NCBI GenBank assembly: GCA_038373885.1
Contig: JAWZYV010013021.1
Span: 1-64,000 of the forward strand
Reading direction: 5' to 3'
Source: Cheiracanthium punctorium
Lineage: Eukaryota; Arthropoda; Arachnida; Araneae; Cheiracanthiidae
Length of the DNA stretch: 64,000 bases
Below are positions 44,332 to 54,838 of this stretch, piece after piece (position 1 is the first letter of the stretch; every line of letters starts with the position of its first letter). Under the pieces are notes generated by a model that saw nothing but the letters and a program-made list of their open reading frames with translations, was not told where the DNA came from and did not search any database. The translations under genes and the position numbers were made by a program.

Positions 44332-44625
44332 TTGGACCACGGAATGCATCATTGCGCCTTTCTGTATGCGGTTCGTAGGCCTTGTTTATCGGAGGTGACG
44401 GGTTGGGTCTCGGCCTGTAACAACAGTGAGAGACAGTCAGCAGGATCGCCGCCTGGTCAGCGAAAGGCTTCCCACAGTGGCTCTGAAAAGAGCCGGTCCA
44501 CTTATCCACTGAACAGAGTCATCAGACAAGATCTTGCTTCAAAACAGGTAGGGAGTAATGTCGACGAGCAGGAAGCACAGTCGACGTTCCCAGGAATGAA
44601 CGCCCGAGAGCTGTTCCGCAGATGA
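44332..44625 (+). other. GC-richer open frame, possible captured exon
   Basis: A 97-codon frame in a segment clearly richer in GC than its surroundings. It contains an AAACAG/GTAGGG donor-like string near 44545 and a Ser/Arg-rich middle. No domain is recognised. It may be non-coding. Confidence 0.25.
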
Positions 44626-45046
44626 AGGTAGCAAGGGGGAAAAAGATACGTCACTTCCTTTACCGAGCGTTACTTCCGTCAGAAAAAAATTCTGAGATAC
44701 TCTGTAGTTGCGCCTAAAGAAGTTTCACTTCAAAAATAAATATACGTCATTTAGCTTGATTTAAGAATGAATGAATGAAATAATAAATTAAAAAACAGTT
44801 ATTAGCAAAGCATTTTTTTTATAATACAACTAAAAAAACTGAATAGAATGTTTGATAATTGACCAGGCGCAACTTTGAAAAAAAAAGGGGAGTTGAGAAA
44901 AACCGAAATCTGACTTTTAAATTAGTCGCCTTGAGTAAGGTACAAGCAGCCAAACACATGAAAATGACGTTTTTTTATTCAAAAAAGTCGTCCAAGTCAC
45001 CTTATCTTTAAATTAGTAGCAAAAGTCGCCGGGGGGGGACACCCTG

Positions 45047-46490
45047 TTATTTTAAACAATCGGAGTGAACAGGTTAACCACGAGAAGGGTATTGGGTATT
45101 CAGCATAATATCACACACCCTCTTCCTCCGGACACTCATGTTTTGCAGACATTTTTCTAAGACTTTCGTAGGGCAAATATATCTTTTCTTTTTTACCTGA
45201 GTTTGAAGTTAGGAGACGCCACTAATTTGACGCTAATTTATTATTATTATTATTATTATTTATTATTATTTTTTTAAAATAAAAACAACTTTTATTTGGT
45301 TTGAATAAAGAAAAGCCCTCTTTGAATACAACGACGTACATACTTATTGAAAAAATTCATAATGCTCTGAAAGAAAATATATAAATTCTCAACAACGAGC
45401 AGCTTTTTTGCAAGGCTTCTGAAATCGCACAAGAGAAGCAAATATAGAGCTGGATTCTCCGCTCGTCGCTAATTTTTCAGTCGTTAACTCTGCCCCGCCT
45501 TGAGGTGGAGTTTTAGGGAGGAGCGTCAAGGGGTTCATGTGATTGGCTAAAATACCTCCCGATGGCCTCCGGAATCGTTAGCGCAGTCGGTAACCAAACA
45601 ACTGGTTCTGCCCAGTCGGCAGCTAACCACCGACGATTTTGGAAACCACCGGCGGAGAATTCTACCCATACATTCTGTACGGTTCTCTCAAGTAATCTGC
45701 TTGACCACAAAACCCCTGCAGCATTAGGATCGTAATTGCTTCAAGAAGGTACAGTTTCACCTCCTGTTGAGAGAGCGGGGAGATGTTACAGCTGTCAGCG
45801 TGGCTAAGGGTCAAAGCTGCCACGCCTCCTCAACCTATTTGAAGTGAAGGGAAGTTAGTATTCGGAGTACGAGATAAATGTTCCAACGCCCTTAAGACTT
45901 AAAATTCTAACAGTCACCTGTATTAAAGCGATGACAGATCCATCACTTACGGTATCCCTCTGGCTTAAATATGACGGATGTGCCAGCTCGAATCCAGCTT
46001 AAATGCTCCGCCCGAAGTTGGAGACACTTGCGTCAAGGGCTAAAAATAGACTCCATCACGTCTCTTCGGTTATGTCTTATTACCGACCCGGCGATTTGCG
46101 CCCGGTGTTAAAATCGTTTCACTTACGACCACTTTAGTTTGAGGGTAGCACTTCTTACCGCTTTTGTTCAAATGTGCAGGTTTCAAATGAACCAAAAATA
46201 TATGTACGTATGAAAAGCTTAGACTATACTATCCGCAATTAAGATACATGATCAACAAAATTGTTTTTACTTCCTGGTACAAAGTATAAGGATGTAATGT
46301 GATCGCGAAAAATTTCGGGAGCCAGATTTTAATGGAAAAACCGATTTTTACTACGTCTAAATTTACTTTTGAAAATTGTTTGGATGCATCTCATCGTACG
46401 CTAGCGTGCACATTCATATAAATGCATGTGAAAACCCTTTTTCACCGACCGCGAGTCTATTTTGACAAGTTTTTCAAAGCCGTATGTACG
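45047..46490. other. Stretch without a recognisable gene
   Basis: An ATT-type microsatellite lies at 45239-45272. A mixed-composition segment (45430-46140) may be old unique DNA. None of its open frames shows a known motif. Confidence 0.45.
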
Positions 46491-46492
46491 TA

Positions 46493-48375
46493 CAGCTGCG
46501 GAAAAAAAAGGCCCACTTGTACATTTTTCGGCCGTCGTTCGTCGCACAGCAAAGTTACAGATACCAATCGTTTACGATTGACGCACACTTTCATTTGCTA
46601 TGCATAAAAATTGCATAAGGGGCCATCTACATATTAAAATTTGCACCAACTTTTTTTTTCTCAATAGCAACCCCTAGATTTCACTTCATATTTCAAAAAT
46701 TTAGCTCATTTTAACCCCGGACACCAATTTTCAATAAATTTGGACAGAAAATGAGTGAGTTATGAGCACACAAAATCCCCCTCCCCCTATGTTAAAATAT
46801 TTTTTCATACTTCAATTCATATCTCATATAATATTGGTAGTAAGAAGCTGATTTTTATTCGTACTATTAGAACTAAACGACCCAAACATAATTTAATGTT
46901 ATTATGATTTTTAATAAATCATTAATATGAATTATGAATTATTAAATAATTATTCAATAAAATTATGAATAGCGACCTAGCCAAATTTCGATGGAAATAG
47001 ATGCAGAAATTAATATTACATGGCTGTGCAAAATTTCAAATTTTTACGTTCAGTAGTTTAATTTATATTATATAAAATGTGTTATTTTCATGAGTTAAGG
47101 GACCATATATAAATTTATTAAGTGAAAATTTTTTGAAAATTGCATAAAATAAATGTAAATTAGATTTATTTTGTGAAAAACACAGTAAAAGATACCAGTA
47201 TTAAAAATATCAAATTTTGAAGCAAATAAATTATAGGTTTTTACAGTTTGTTGGGGATTCGATAAAGCGTCTATTGTTGCGTCCGCTACCATATTCCCCC
47301 AAATAAAATATTTTCCAGCTATAGAATTAGATGCAGTAGATGTATGTCTTCTAATACAATGTCCTATTTCTGAAAAACTATCATCCTCAACTTTCCAGAG
47401 GTGAATGTGACCTTTTTTAATATCGGAAACATTAGGTCTTTGGACTTCCCCATACTTTATCAAACATTCAAAATCACGTTTTTCTGTCTAAATTTCCATC
47501 TAACTATAAATTAAAATGCCGCCAAAAGTCTTAAGAATATTGCACATTGCAGGCGATAGTATTAAATGAAGAAAGTGAAATAACAAACACAGTGATAGTA
47601 TTGGGTCGGCAAAAAAGTAATTGCGTTTTTTACATGAAATTCAAACAAATAAATTTTCAATCATGAAACCATTCTTTTTTAAGTTCGACCATAGCTGAGT
47701 CGAGCAATATTCATGCTTGTAGTCAGAAGAGCAGGGAGCAGCCTCTAACTCCTGCCAACATTTCAGCTGTCTAAGAGAAACATCAAGGGGAAAACTGAAT
47801 AACAGTTTCAAAATTACAAAGATTTTCAAAATCCTTAGCAGTCATTTTGCATTTTTCCCTTAAATCATGTGTACGAACCAAGGAAGTTATGAACTCACGG
47901 GTCATTTGGACCACAGACTAAATATTCTATTCTACCCTTGATATTCTCAGTACAAAAAACTTTAAGAGAGATGGGAACAATATTTTCCTTGAAAATAATA
48001 TTAATTTCTTTTAATTCTCGCGAGCGAAAAAAATGAAAGGCGAAAAGTTCGGAACCTACCAATAGCGTTTTTCAATTTGCAGAAAGTCCCTTAAAAACGC
48101 GCAAAAATGAATTCGCAATATCTCCGGAAATTATCGTAGAAAATTGGTGAAAATTTATATTTAGGGTAATTTGAAGGTTTTCTTTCGTTTAATAACGTCA
48201 AAATATGGGGTTGCCATTGAGAAAAACGAAGTTGATGCAGAATTAAATATGAAGACGGCCCCTTATGCAAATTAAATTAATAGTAAATTAAAGTACGCGT
48301 TATTTGCAAACGAATGTTATACATAACTTTGCTATACGACGAACGATGCCGAAATAAAGAGCAAGGGGCCTTTTT
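46493..48375 (-). mobile_element. Tc1/mariner-like element, copy 2
   Basis: The left end CAGCTGCGGAAAAAAAAGG (with TA before it) and the long sub-terminal repeat match the element at 24127-25982, reversed. The right end stops near 48370 at GGCCTTTTTT, where copy 3 begins without its own terminal bases. The two copies appear joined through their TIRs. Confidence 0.8.
47095..47463 (-). pseudogene. Transposase N-terminal remnant (copy 2)
   Basis: The same helix-turn-helix frame as at 25021-25260, with DSFSEIGHCIRRHTSTASNS in place of the copy-1 string. The open frame runs on for about 50 codons past NSIAGKYFIW into AT-rich sequence with no catalytic motif. Replacements at positions normally fixed in the fold (Gly to Arg after CI, Val to Ala in STAS) suggest decay without selection. 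Confidence 0.5.
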
Positions 48376-49669
48376 TCGGCCGTCGTTCGTCGCACAGAAA
48401 AGTTACATATACCAATCGTTTACGATTGACGTACACTTTAAGGCTGTTCTTCGAAAAAAAAGAACTTTGTTTTTAGTCTTGGTACACAAATTGAAATAAA
48501 CGAATAGCACCCTGGTCTCCAAAAAATTTCAGAGGGTTCTTCATAAGCTGTTTTACACACTGCGATAAGCGAAAACGCTGTGGCTTTTGTGACATTTTCA
48601 GAAAAAATTCTTAAACAGGGATCTGAGCTGCAAGATTTTTCGAAGAGTGACAGGCTTTGCGAAAATTTCCGATTTGTAAGAATTTTTTCTAAAAGTTTTG
48701 AAACGGATACAGATTGGCCTGTCTTCGCAGTATGTAATACAGCTTGTAAAGAGACCGTTTCAAAATTTTGAAGCGCCTGGCATAATGAGTTTATTTGTAA
48801 TTATGTACCAAAATCACATGATTTTTTCGAATAACACCGTTAATTTGCTATGCATAAAACTGCATAAGGGGCCATCTCCATATTAAAATTCGCACCCACT
48901 TTTTTCCAATAGCAACCCCTATATTTCACTTCATATTTCAAAAATTTAGCTCATTTTAACCCCTGATACCCATTTTTAAGTTAAGGGACCATATATAAAT
49001 TTATTAAGTGATGATTTTTTGAAAATTGCTTAAAATAAACGTTAATTAGATTTATTTTGTGCAAAAACACAGTAAAAGATAGCAGTATTAAAAAATATCA
49101 AATTTTGAAGCAAATAAATTGGAGGTTTTTACAGTTTGATGGTGATTCTATAAAGCGTCTATTGTTGCGTCCGCTACCATGTTCCCCCAAATAAAATATT
49201 TTCCAGGTATAGAATTAGATGCAGTAGATGTATGTCTTCTAACACAACGTCCTATTTCTGAAAAACTAACATCCTCAACATTCCAGGCATGAATTTGACC
49301 TTTTTTAATATTGGAAACATTATGTCTTTGGACTTAGGTACCCCATACGTTATCAAACATTCTGCCTAAATTTTCATTTGACTATAAATTAAAATACCGC
49401 CAAAATCACAATATTGCACATCGCAGACGATTATATTAAATGAAGAAATTGAAATAACAAACACAGTGATAATATTGGGTCGGCGAAAAAATAATTGCAT
49501 CTTTTACATGAAATTCAAACAATTAAATTTTCAATCATGAAAGTATTCTTCAAGTTCGACCGTAGGTGAGTAACATTCATGCTTGTAGTCAGAAGAGCAG
49601 AGAGCAGCCTCTTACTTCTGCCAACATTTAACCTGTCTAAGAGAACCATCAAGGGAATTACACAACAAC
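48363..49669 (-). mobile_element. Tc1/mariner-like element, copy 3 (truncated, interrupted)
   Basis: The sub-terminal block TCGGCCGTCGTTCGTCGCAC restarts at 48376, and the body repeats copy 2 as far as about 49669, where similarity stops. A 400-bp MITE sits inside at 48441-48840. The section matching 46730-47080 of copy 2 is missing (a jump near 48975). Confidence 0.7.
48441..48840. mobile_element. TA-flanked MITE inside copy 3
   Basis: The left end AGGCTGTTCTTCGAAAAAA and the complement of ACGGTGTTATTCGAAAAAA form the TIRs. TA stands on both sides, and the interrupted Tc1-like sequence resumes directly after it. Confidence 0.85.
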
Positions 49670-50333
49670 AATTGGTCGTAGAATGCTGGTCGCCTATTGG
49701 TCGTAGAATGCTGAAACTTTATATTTAGGATTGTTGTAACATCTCGTTGTGCACCTCCCCTTTTGGTCCGAATCGACTTGATAGTTTATCTACAAGGCAG
49801 CCCAAAAGATTCTAAATACATTACTATTGGCTCTATTAGCAGAAATTCATTAAAGCGTATTTTAGAGGCATTATGCTATTTCAAAAGACTCAGAACTGAT
49901 ATATGCTGTTAAGAGTTACAAAATGAATTTTTGCATAAAAAAAGTATCTTTATCATTTATAGTTCTGCTATAGGAACACTCAAAAGTTTTCCAACACAAT
50001 ACGGTCAATGGCAGTTTTAATGACATTCATTCATTTCCAGCACAATACCGTCCTACTATATAGTTAGGTAACTGTCCTACCACGGTGATGTGCCTCCCTC
50101 AAGAATTACATCAAGAGTCGCCAAGCTTGGCTATTTTTGGTGTACGTGTGTATGTATTTAACTCTCAAATCTCAAAAACTATCAGTCGCAGGATGTTGAA
50201 ATTTCATGTATAAGATAATTGTAACATCCAGTTGTGCATGTCGATTTTTGGTTATAATCTACTGGAGAGTTTATTTATAGGACCACCCAAATTAATTTCA
50301 ATAGTTTCATGCCTATGGACATCTTCAATATAT
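49670..50333. repeat. Dispersed, partly duplicated repeat
   Basis: The stretches 49680-49830 and 50160-50310 are diverged copies of each other (TTGTAACATC.GTTGTGCA, GAATC..CT...GAGTTTAT.TA). The part 49957-50130 (AGTTCT.CTA.AGGAA.ACT, TACGGTCAATGGCAGTTT, GTGCCTCCCTCAA) recurs at 61670-61830. No gene and no clear ends. Confidence 0.6.
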
Positions 50334-50833
50334 TGTTACGAAATTTGCCACGTCGGTGTATTCTAAAGCAGCCAAATGAGCACAATAAACAAATATAACA
50401 CTTTATTCTACGGTTCGCAGAATAAATAGCTCAAAATAATACACGAATCAGTAACATGCTAACGAAAATCATAAATAAGCATAACAATAACGCTGTTCAT
50501 ATCACAGAGTCAACCGCGCTGCTTCCAGGTCTATCACTGACCTCCCCTCCGCGGAGAGAAACAAGCGCTTTTATAGAGGTAATGACGTCATCAGAATATT
50601 CTGGAAAAATCTACCCTAATTAACATAGGGTCTCTAGACATGAATTTTCTAGAAGCCACCATTTGTCGCCAAGGTCGCCAAATTGCCAAGACGATCGCCA
50701 AGTTCGTCGCCAAGACTACGTGGTTACTTTCTCAGGCTTACCATTATCTTAGGACGTCGCTATCATGCCTGTAAAACTAGTTTCACAACGAAACATGCAA
50801 TACAAGAGCAAATTAAGTTATTATTTCGTAACA
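50334..50833 (-). repeat. 3' LTR of a second gypsy element
   Basis: A 500-bp block bounded by TGTTACGAAATTT and the complement of TGTTACGAAATAA, so it has TG..CA ends. It abuts, on the minus strand, a polypurine tract and the last codons of a gypsy integrase. The interior has many GTCGCCAAG strings. No partner 5' LTR lies in the window. Confidence 0.8.
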
Positions 50834-50852
50834 CTGCTCCCCTCTTTAAAAA
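50834..50852 (-). promoter_or_regulatory. Polypurine tract of the second gypsy element
   Basis: On the minus strand TTAAAGAGGGGAGCAG ends exactly at the TGTTACG start of the LTR. Confidence 0.75.
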
Positions 50853-50967
50853 CTGACGTCCCGGCAATCTAATCACGCACCATTATAATCAGTATCCCAA
50901 TATGGAGCTAAACGAGTAATGTGTATAAAGTAATTAAAAAACTTTGTAAAAAACACACATAAGAAGT

Positions 50968-51028
50968 AAAAGGAAAGAGGATACGCGTTTCGTTCAAAAA
51001 TTGTTTTGAACTTCTTCAGTCCAAGCCC
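50968..51028 (-). ncRNA. Hammerhead-ribozyme-like motif, left arm
   Basis: On the minus strand: CTGAAGA, one extra A, the stem GTTCAAAA / TTTTGAAC with a CAAT loop, then GAAA, a tiny CGCG stem and GTA followed by TCC. TCC can pair with the GGA that precedes CTGAAGA. The core order matches type I hammerheads with a minimal stem III, which are known from Penelope-like elements. The extra A between core and stem II weakens the call. Confidence 0.45.
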
Positions 51029-51742
51029 TTCGACGTAAAGAACACAGGGAACTGAAAAGAGAAAAACAAGCAAGATGTTGCCACAAGGGGCAAAGAAAAG
51101 TCGAACAAAACCACGGAGAGGGGAGAAAAAAATTAAAAAGGGGGATAAAAAGGAAAGGAAAGAAGCACAAAAAATACAGAAATAAAAAAGGAATAAAGAA
51201 AAATAATAAAAAAGGGAACACACAAGTACAAACACACACACAAAAAAGAGAAAACAGAACAAACAAACAAAAAACAAATAGCACACTTTTTTTTTTTAAA
51301 TAAAATCCACGAACAGGACAGCACAATAAATATAAATATAAATATTTTTTTTTTAATAAAAACGAAAAAGAAAGACAGTAACACACGTACATACACTTTT
51401 TCGTTTTTATTTAAAAAAAAATTATTTATATTTATATTTATTGTGCTGTCCTGTTCGTGGTTTTTATTAAAAAAAAAAAAAAAGTGTGCTATTTGTTTTT
51501 TGTTTGTTTGTTCTGTTTTCTCTTTTTTGTGTGTGTGTTTGTACTTGTGTGTTCCCTTTTTTATTATTTTTCTTTATTCCTTTTTTATTTCTGTATTTTT
51601 TGTGCTTCTTTCCTTTCCTTTTTATCCCCCTTTTTAATTTTTTTCTCCCCTCTCCGTGGTTTTGTTCGACTTTTCTTTGCCCCTTGTGGCAACATCTTGC
51701 TTGTTTTTCTCTTTTCAGTTCCCTGTGTTCTTTACGTCGAAG

Positions 51743-51803
51743 GGTTTGGACTGAAGAAGTTCAAAACAATTTTTGAACGAAACGCGTATCCTCTTTCCTT
51801 TTA
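51743..51803 (+). ncRNA. Hammerhead-ribozyme-like motif, right arm
   Basis: The mirror image of the motif at 50968-51028, identical in the core (CTGAAGA at 51751, GAAA at 51779, GTA at 51786-51788). The same caution about the extra A applies. Confidence 0.45.
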
Positions 51804-51993
51804 CTTCTTATGTGTGTTTTTTACAAAGTTTTTTAATTACTTTATCGTTTAACACCAGTATTTTGAGTGTTTTTTCAGAGTAATGTGTATGACTTTCGGT
51901 TTGGAATTGGGCAACTTCTGCACTCTGTAGATAACATCGTTCAACTTCTTGACAACAGTATAAGGTCCTTACCAGTTCTGTTGCAGCTTAGGG

Positions 51994-53101
51994 CAGGGTT
52001 CCCATTAGAAAAAAAATTGGGGGAGATTTCTCACCCATCCAAAAATTTTGAGTGAGATTTCTGAAAGTTAAGTGAGAACATAAATATTGTTTAACATCAT
52101 TTTATTTATTTATAGTACAATTTCAATAACACCGATTTTTCCGTTCATTAAAAATTTTTACAGCTTGATCACATGGAAAACTTTCTAAATTGATATTTCC
52201 ATCAGCTATTCTAATAAGATTGCTTAAATTTGCACTTGAATTGTTAATGGATATTCAAAGTTAATCAATATTCAAATTTATTCAAAGAATCACATCCAGT
52301 TTAACTAAGCAAAAGAATTATTACCTATAATATTTTATCTAGTATAATTAAATTATATAAAATAACTTAATATTTATATAATATATTTATATAAATATTA
52401 AATTGTATTATACTACAAAGTTGGTAAGATACAAATATGTGTGACAAAGTTAAAACAGCTATAGTTAAGTTCAAATTCTTACTACAGTAAAAGCTAGATT
52501 ATCCGGCATTTAACCAAAAGATTTCAGCTTCCCTCCCTTTTTTTTTCTTTTCTTCTTAAAAGATTGATCAACTCTTACTGTGAACCGCAACTAAACTTAG
52601 AACAGAAGGGGGGGGGTGCAAATTTCAAACTGCCAGAGGTTATCAATAATTCCATGAATCGTGGTGGTATATAAAAAAACAAACAGATGAAATGCTCTCA
52701 AAACTCATATACGATGGACACACATACAAAACAAAACATTTTACAGCTGGCAAGCAGGAGGAGAAAAATCAACACGTCAGCTCAGCGCGGATAGCATTAG
52801 TTAATATTCCCCCTCTGCATTCCGATGATTTAACCGCGTTATCTCTGAACAAAAACTCAAGAGAGGAAGGGGGGCGCTTCATGCGGCTGCGGCACACTCG
52901 TTATCTGACAGCAGTAGAGTAAAAAGAAATTTTTGTATTTGTAAACTGGCGTTTTTAAACTTTCAAACAGCATGCGAGAATCTCGCGCAGGTGGCGAATA
53001 TTTTGCAGCGCGAGAATACCTCGCGCTGTAATATTTTTTGCGCGAGATTTAAGAAATTTATGTGAGATTCTCGCGGTCTCGCACTCTAGCAGGGAACCCT
53101 G
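51994..53101. mobile_element. hAT-like element, 1.1 kb, exact 8-bp target duplication
   Basis: The ends CAGGGTTCCCATTAG and the complement of CAGGGTTCCCTGCTAG are flanked by GCTTAGGG on both sides (51986-51993 and 53102-53109). It interrupts the gypsy integrase tail. The interior carries strings such as CTCGCGCAGGTGGCGAATAT near the right end, and a 76-codon open frame (52692-52922) shared with the second copy at 57840-58908. No transposase is readable. Confidence 0.92.
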
Positions 53102-53164
53102 GCTTAGGGCTCAGACCTCTCCTTCGTTTCGGGTTATACAGCCAAACTTGATCACCCTCCTTAA

Positions 53165-53855
53165 GGGGACGGTGGGCGTTATCAATTTTTTTTTAATTTT
53201 TGACCAAAAATTATGAAATTTTGTATAGATATGCTTTGAAGTATGACAAAATTAAATACTTAAAAAACTAAAAAAATTACTTTTTTAAAATTTAAAGTTA
53301 AACAAATTTGAATTTCGAAAAAATGTCTCTTGCGCGCCAATTTTTAATTTTTTCCTTCAATTTTCTCTTGTTGTTATTCAAAAATGTATTTCGAACAAAT
53401 TGTCTTATTCATTTAGAGATTCGTTGAAAAGTAAAATTTTAGGAAGTATTTTTATACTTTAACACCGAATTTTCACAAAATTTTCTTGTTTTTATAAACT
53501 TATATTAATTTATATAATCTTAATGATCACCAAAATTAAAACGGATAAGAAAATTTTTTCTTATATGTATCTTGAGTCTCTGTTATGAATTTTATAAGAC
53601 TTCTTCAAAAATTGTGTCGCAAGGGACATTTTAAAGACACAGATCTGCGAAAAATATTCATTTTGCACAAAAGGCATTTTTTCGGACATTTAAAGGACCA
53701 TTTATGAGATACTTACATTTTTTGAACGCTTATAACTTTTTTACTAATTAAGCTAGAGACATGCAGTTTTTTGTTTCAGATACAGTAAAAATCACAAAAT
53801 ATGAATACATTAAAAAATTTTCGAATTTTTGGTAATGTCATAGACCACCATCCAC
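53165..53855. mobile_element. TTAA-flanked MITE, 0.7 kb
   Basis: TTAA stands at 53161-53164 and 53856-53859. The ends GGGGACGGTGGGC and the complement of GTGGATGGTGGTC are imperfect TIRs. Removing it restores an uninterrupted gypsy frame at that site. The TTAA target fits piggyBac or Kolobok. The interior is AT-rich and non-coding. Confidence 0.8.
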
Positions 53856-54838
53856 TTAAATTGGTGATTCGTTGCTTTACAGTCGTAACGAATTTTCATT
53901 CGTTCACTGGCCATATTGATTCGCTCTTTGGCAAACGAATGAACTTTCTCTAACCGTGCCTCTAAATTACTCCTGTAGTCATTCCATGAGGAGGGCGTAT
54001 CACATGGTCGTCCAAAAACAATATCACTGGGTAATCGAAGAGGACAGCCGAACAACATCTCTGAGAGAATATCCGGTCGCTTCATGAACCGCACTTTTGT
54101 AAGCCAAGAGGAACAGTGGCAAATATGTATCCCAGTCGGTTTGATTCTTCGAAACAAATAATGAAAGATGATTCAAAATTGTTCGATTGAACCTCTCGAC
54201 CATGCCATCGGACTCGGGATGTAACGCTATTGTTCGAGTCTTCGTGATCCCCAAATATTCGCAAAGCTTCGAAAATAGTGCTGAATTAAAATTTGTACCT
54301 TGATCCGAATGTAATATCATAGGCACTCCGTAATAAGAGATCGAGTTCGGACGAGTTCTTCAGTTACAATTGAAGCTTCCTGATCTGGAATGGCAATTGC
54401 TTCTGGCCATTTGGTAAAGTAATACATCAGGACTAAGACGTATCGATTGCCTTTCAATGTTATAGGTAGAGTTCCTAAGATATCTAAAGCCACTCTTTCG
54501 AAAGGCGCGCCAACGTTATAGCGCTGCAAAGGACCCTTAGTTTTGACTTTAGGCCCTTTCCAGGCAACGCAAATTTGGCAGTCTCTGCACCATTTTTAAA
54601 CATCGGTCTCTGGTTTTATTTAGCGTTTTCATCACTCCAAAATGCCCTCCACTTGCGTTATCATGAATCTCCCGCAGAACTTCTGGAATTCTGCTACCTG
54701 GGAGAATTAATTGTCATCGGCCTGATCTTCCGTTATCACTCTCCCATTTCCGATATAAAACACCGTCCTTAAGATGTAAAGAATCCCAAAGAACCCAGTA
54801 CCGCTTTGTAGCAGAACTCTCGGGAGCGATCTCGCAAA

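Larger units (their letters stand above)
42775..45046. mobile_element. 2.3-kb element with CAGGGTGTCC ends
   Basis: The left end CAGGGTGTCCACC and a right end complementary to CAGGGTGTCCCCC bound a 2272-bp element. Flanks are TTATTG and TTATTT. The interior has an endonuclease fragment, a degenerate minisatellite and a GC-richer open frame. A second, eroded and inverted copy is at 17165-18545. No transposase is readable. Confidence 0.6.
50927..51877. mobile_element. Penelope-like insertion: inverted pLTR pair with 13-bp target duplication
   Basis: The sequence GAGTAATGTGTAT stands at 50914-50926 and again at 51878-51890, and the gypsy reading frame resumes across it. The insert is a palindrome: 50927-51363 pairs with 51407-51843 (constant sum 102770 over most of its length) around a short centre, plus a 34-base tail on the right. 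Long, odd-sized target duplications, inverted terminal copies and the string GAACGAAACGCG are marks of Penelope-like retroelements. Open frames of Phe/Cys/Leu-rich sequence on both arms are low-complexity artefacts. No reverse transcriptase is present. Confidence 0.7.
50873..54838 (-). pseudogene. Second gypsy element: integrase remnant cut by three insertions
   Basis: Minus-strand integrase of a gypsy element. From 54838 down: WDSLHLKDGVLYRKWES, a frame change near 54590 that splits the zinc site (HD..GGHFG in one frame, CRDCQIC in the next), then ERVALDILGTLP (first Asp), HSDQGTNF (second Asp) and DGMVERFNRT (Glu). The rest of the core follows to about 53860. The C-terminal domain is in pieces: up to the TTAA at 53856, then 53102-53160, 51891-51993, and the last codons 50873-50913 ending YWDTDYNGA. 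The gaps are the insertions at 53165-53855, 51994-53101 and 50927-51877. All three catalytic residues remain, but the gene is not usable. Upstream it abuts a BEL/Pao integrase instead of gypsy RNase H. Confidence 0.85.

Noticed and set aside
50873..51286. Phe/Cys/Leu-rich 'membrane protein' frames on both arms of the palindrome
   Set aside because: They are low-complexity T-rich strand readings of the pLTR arms. Only the last residues of 50873-50913 are genuine (gypsy integrase tail).
53810..53855. C-terminal end of the gypsy integrase frame at 53810
   Set aside because: The last 15 codons are from the TTAA-flanked MITE, which starts at 53855 on this strand.
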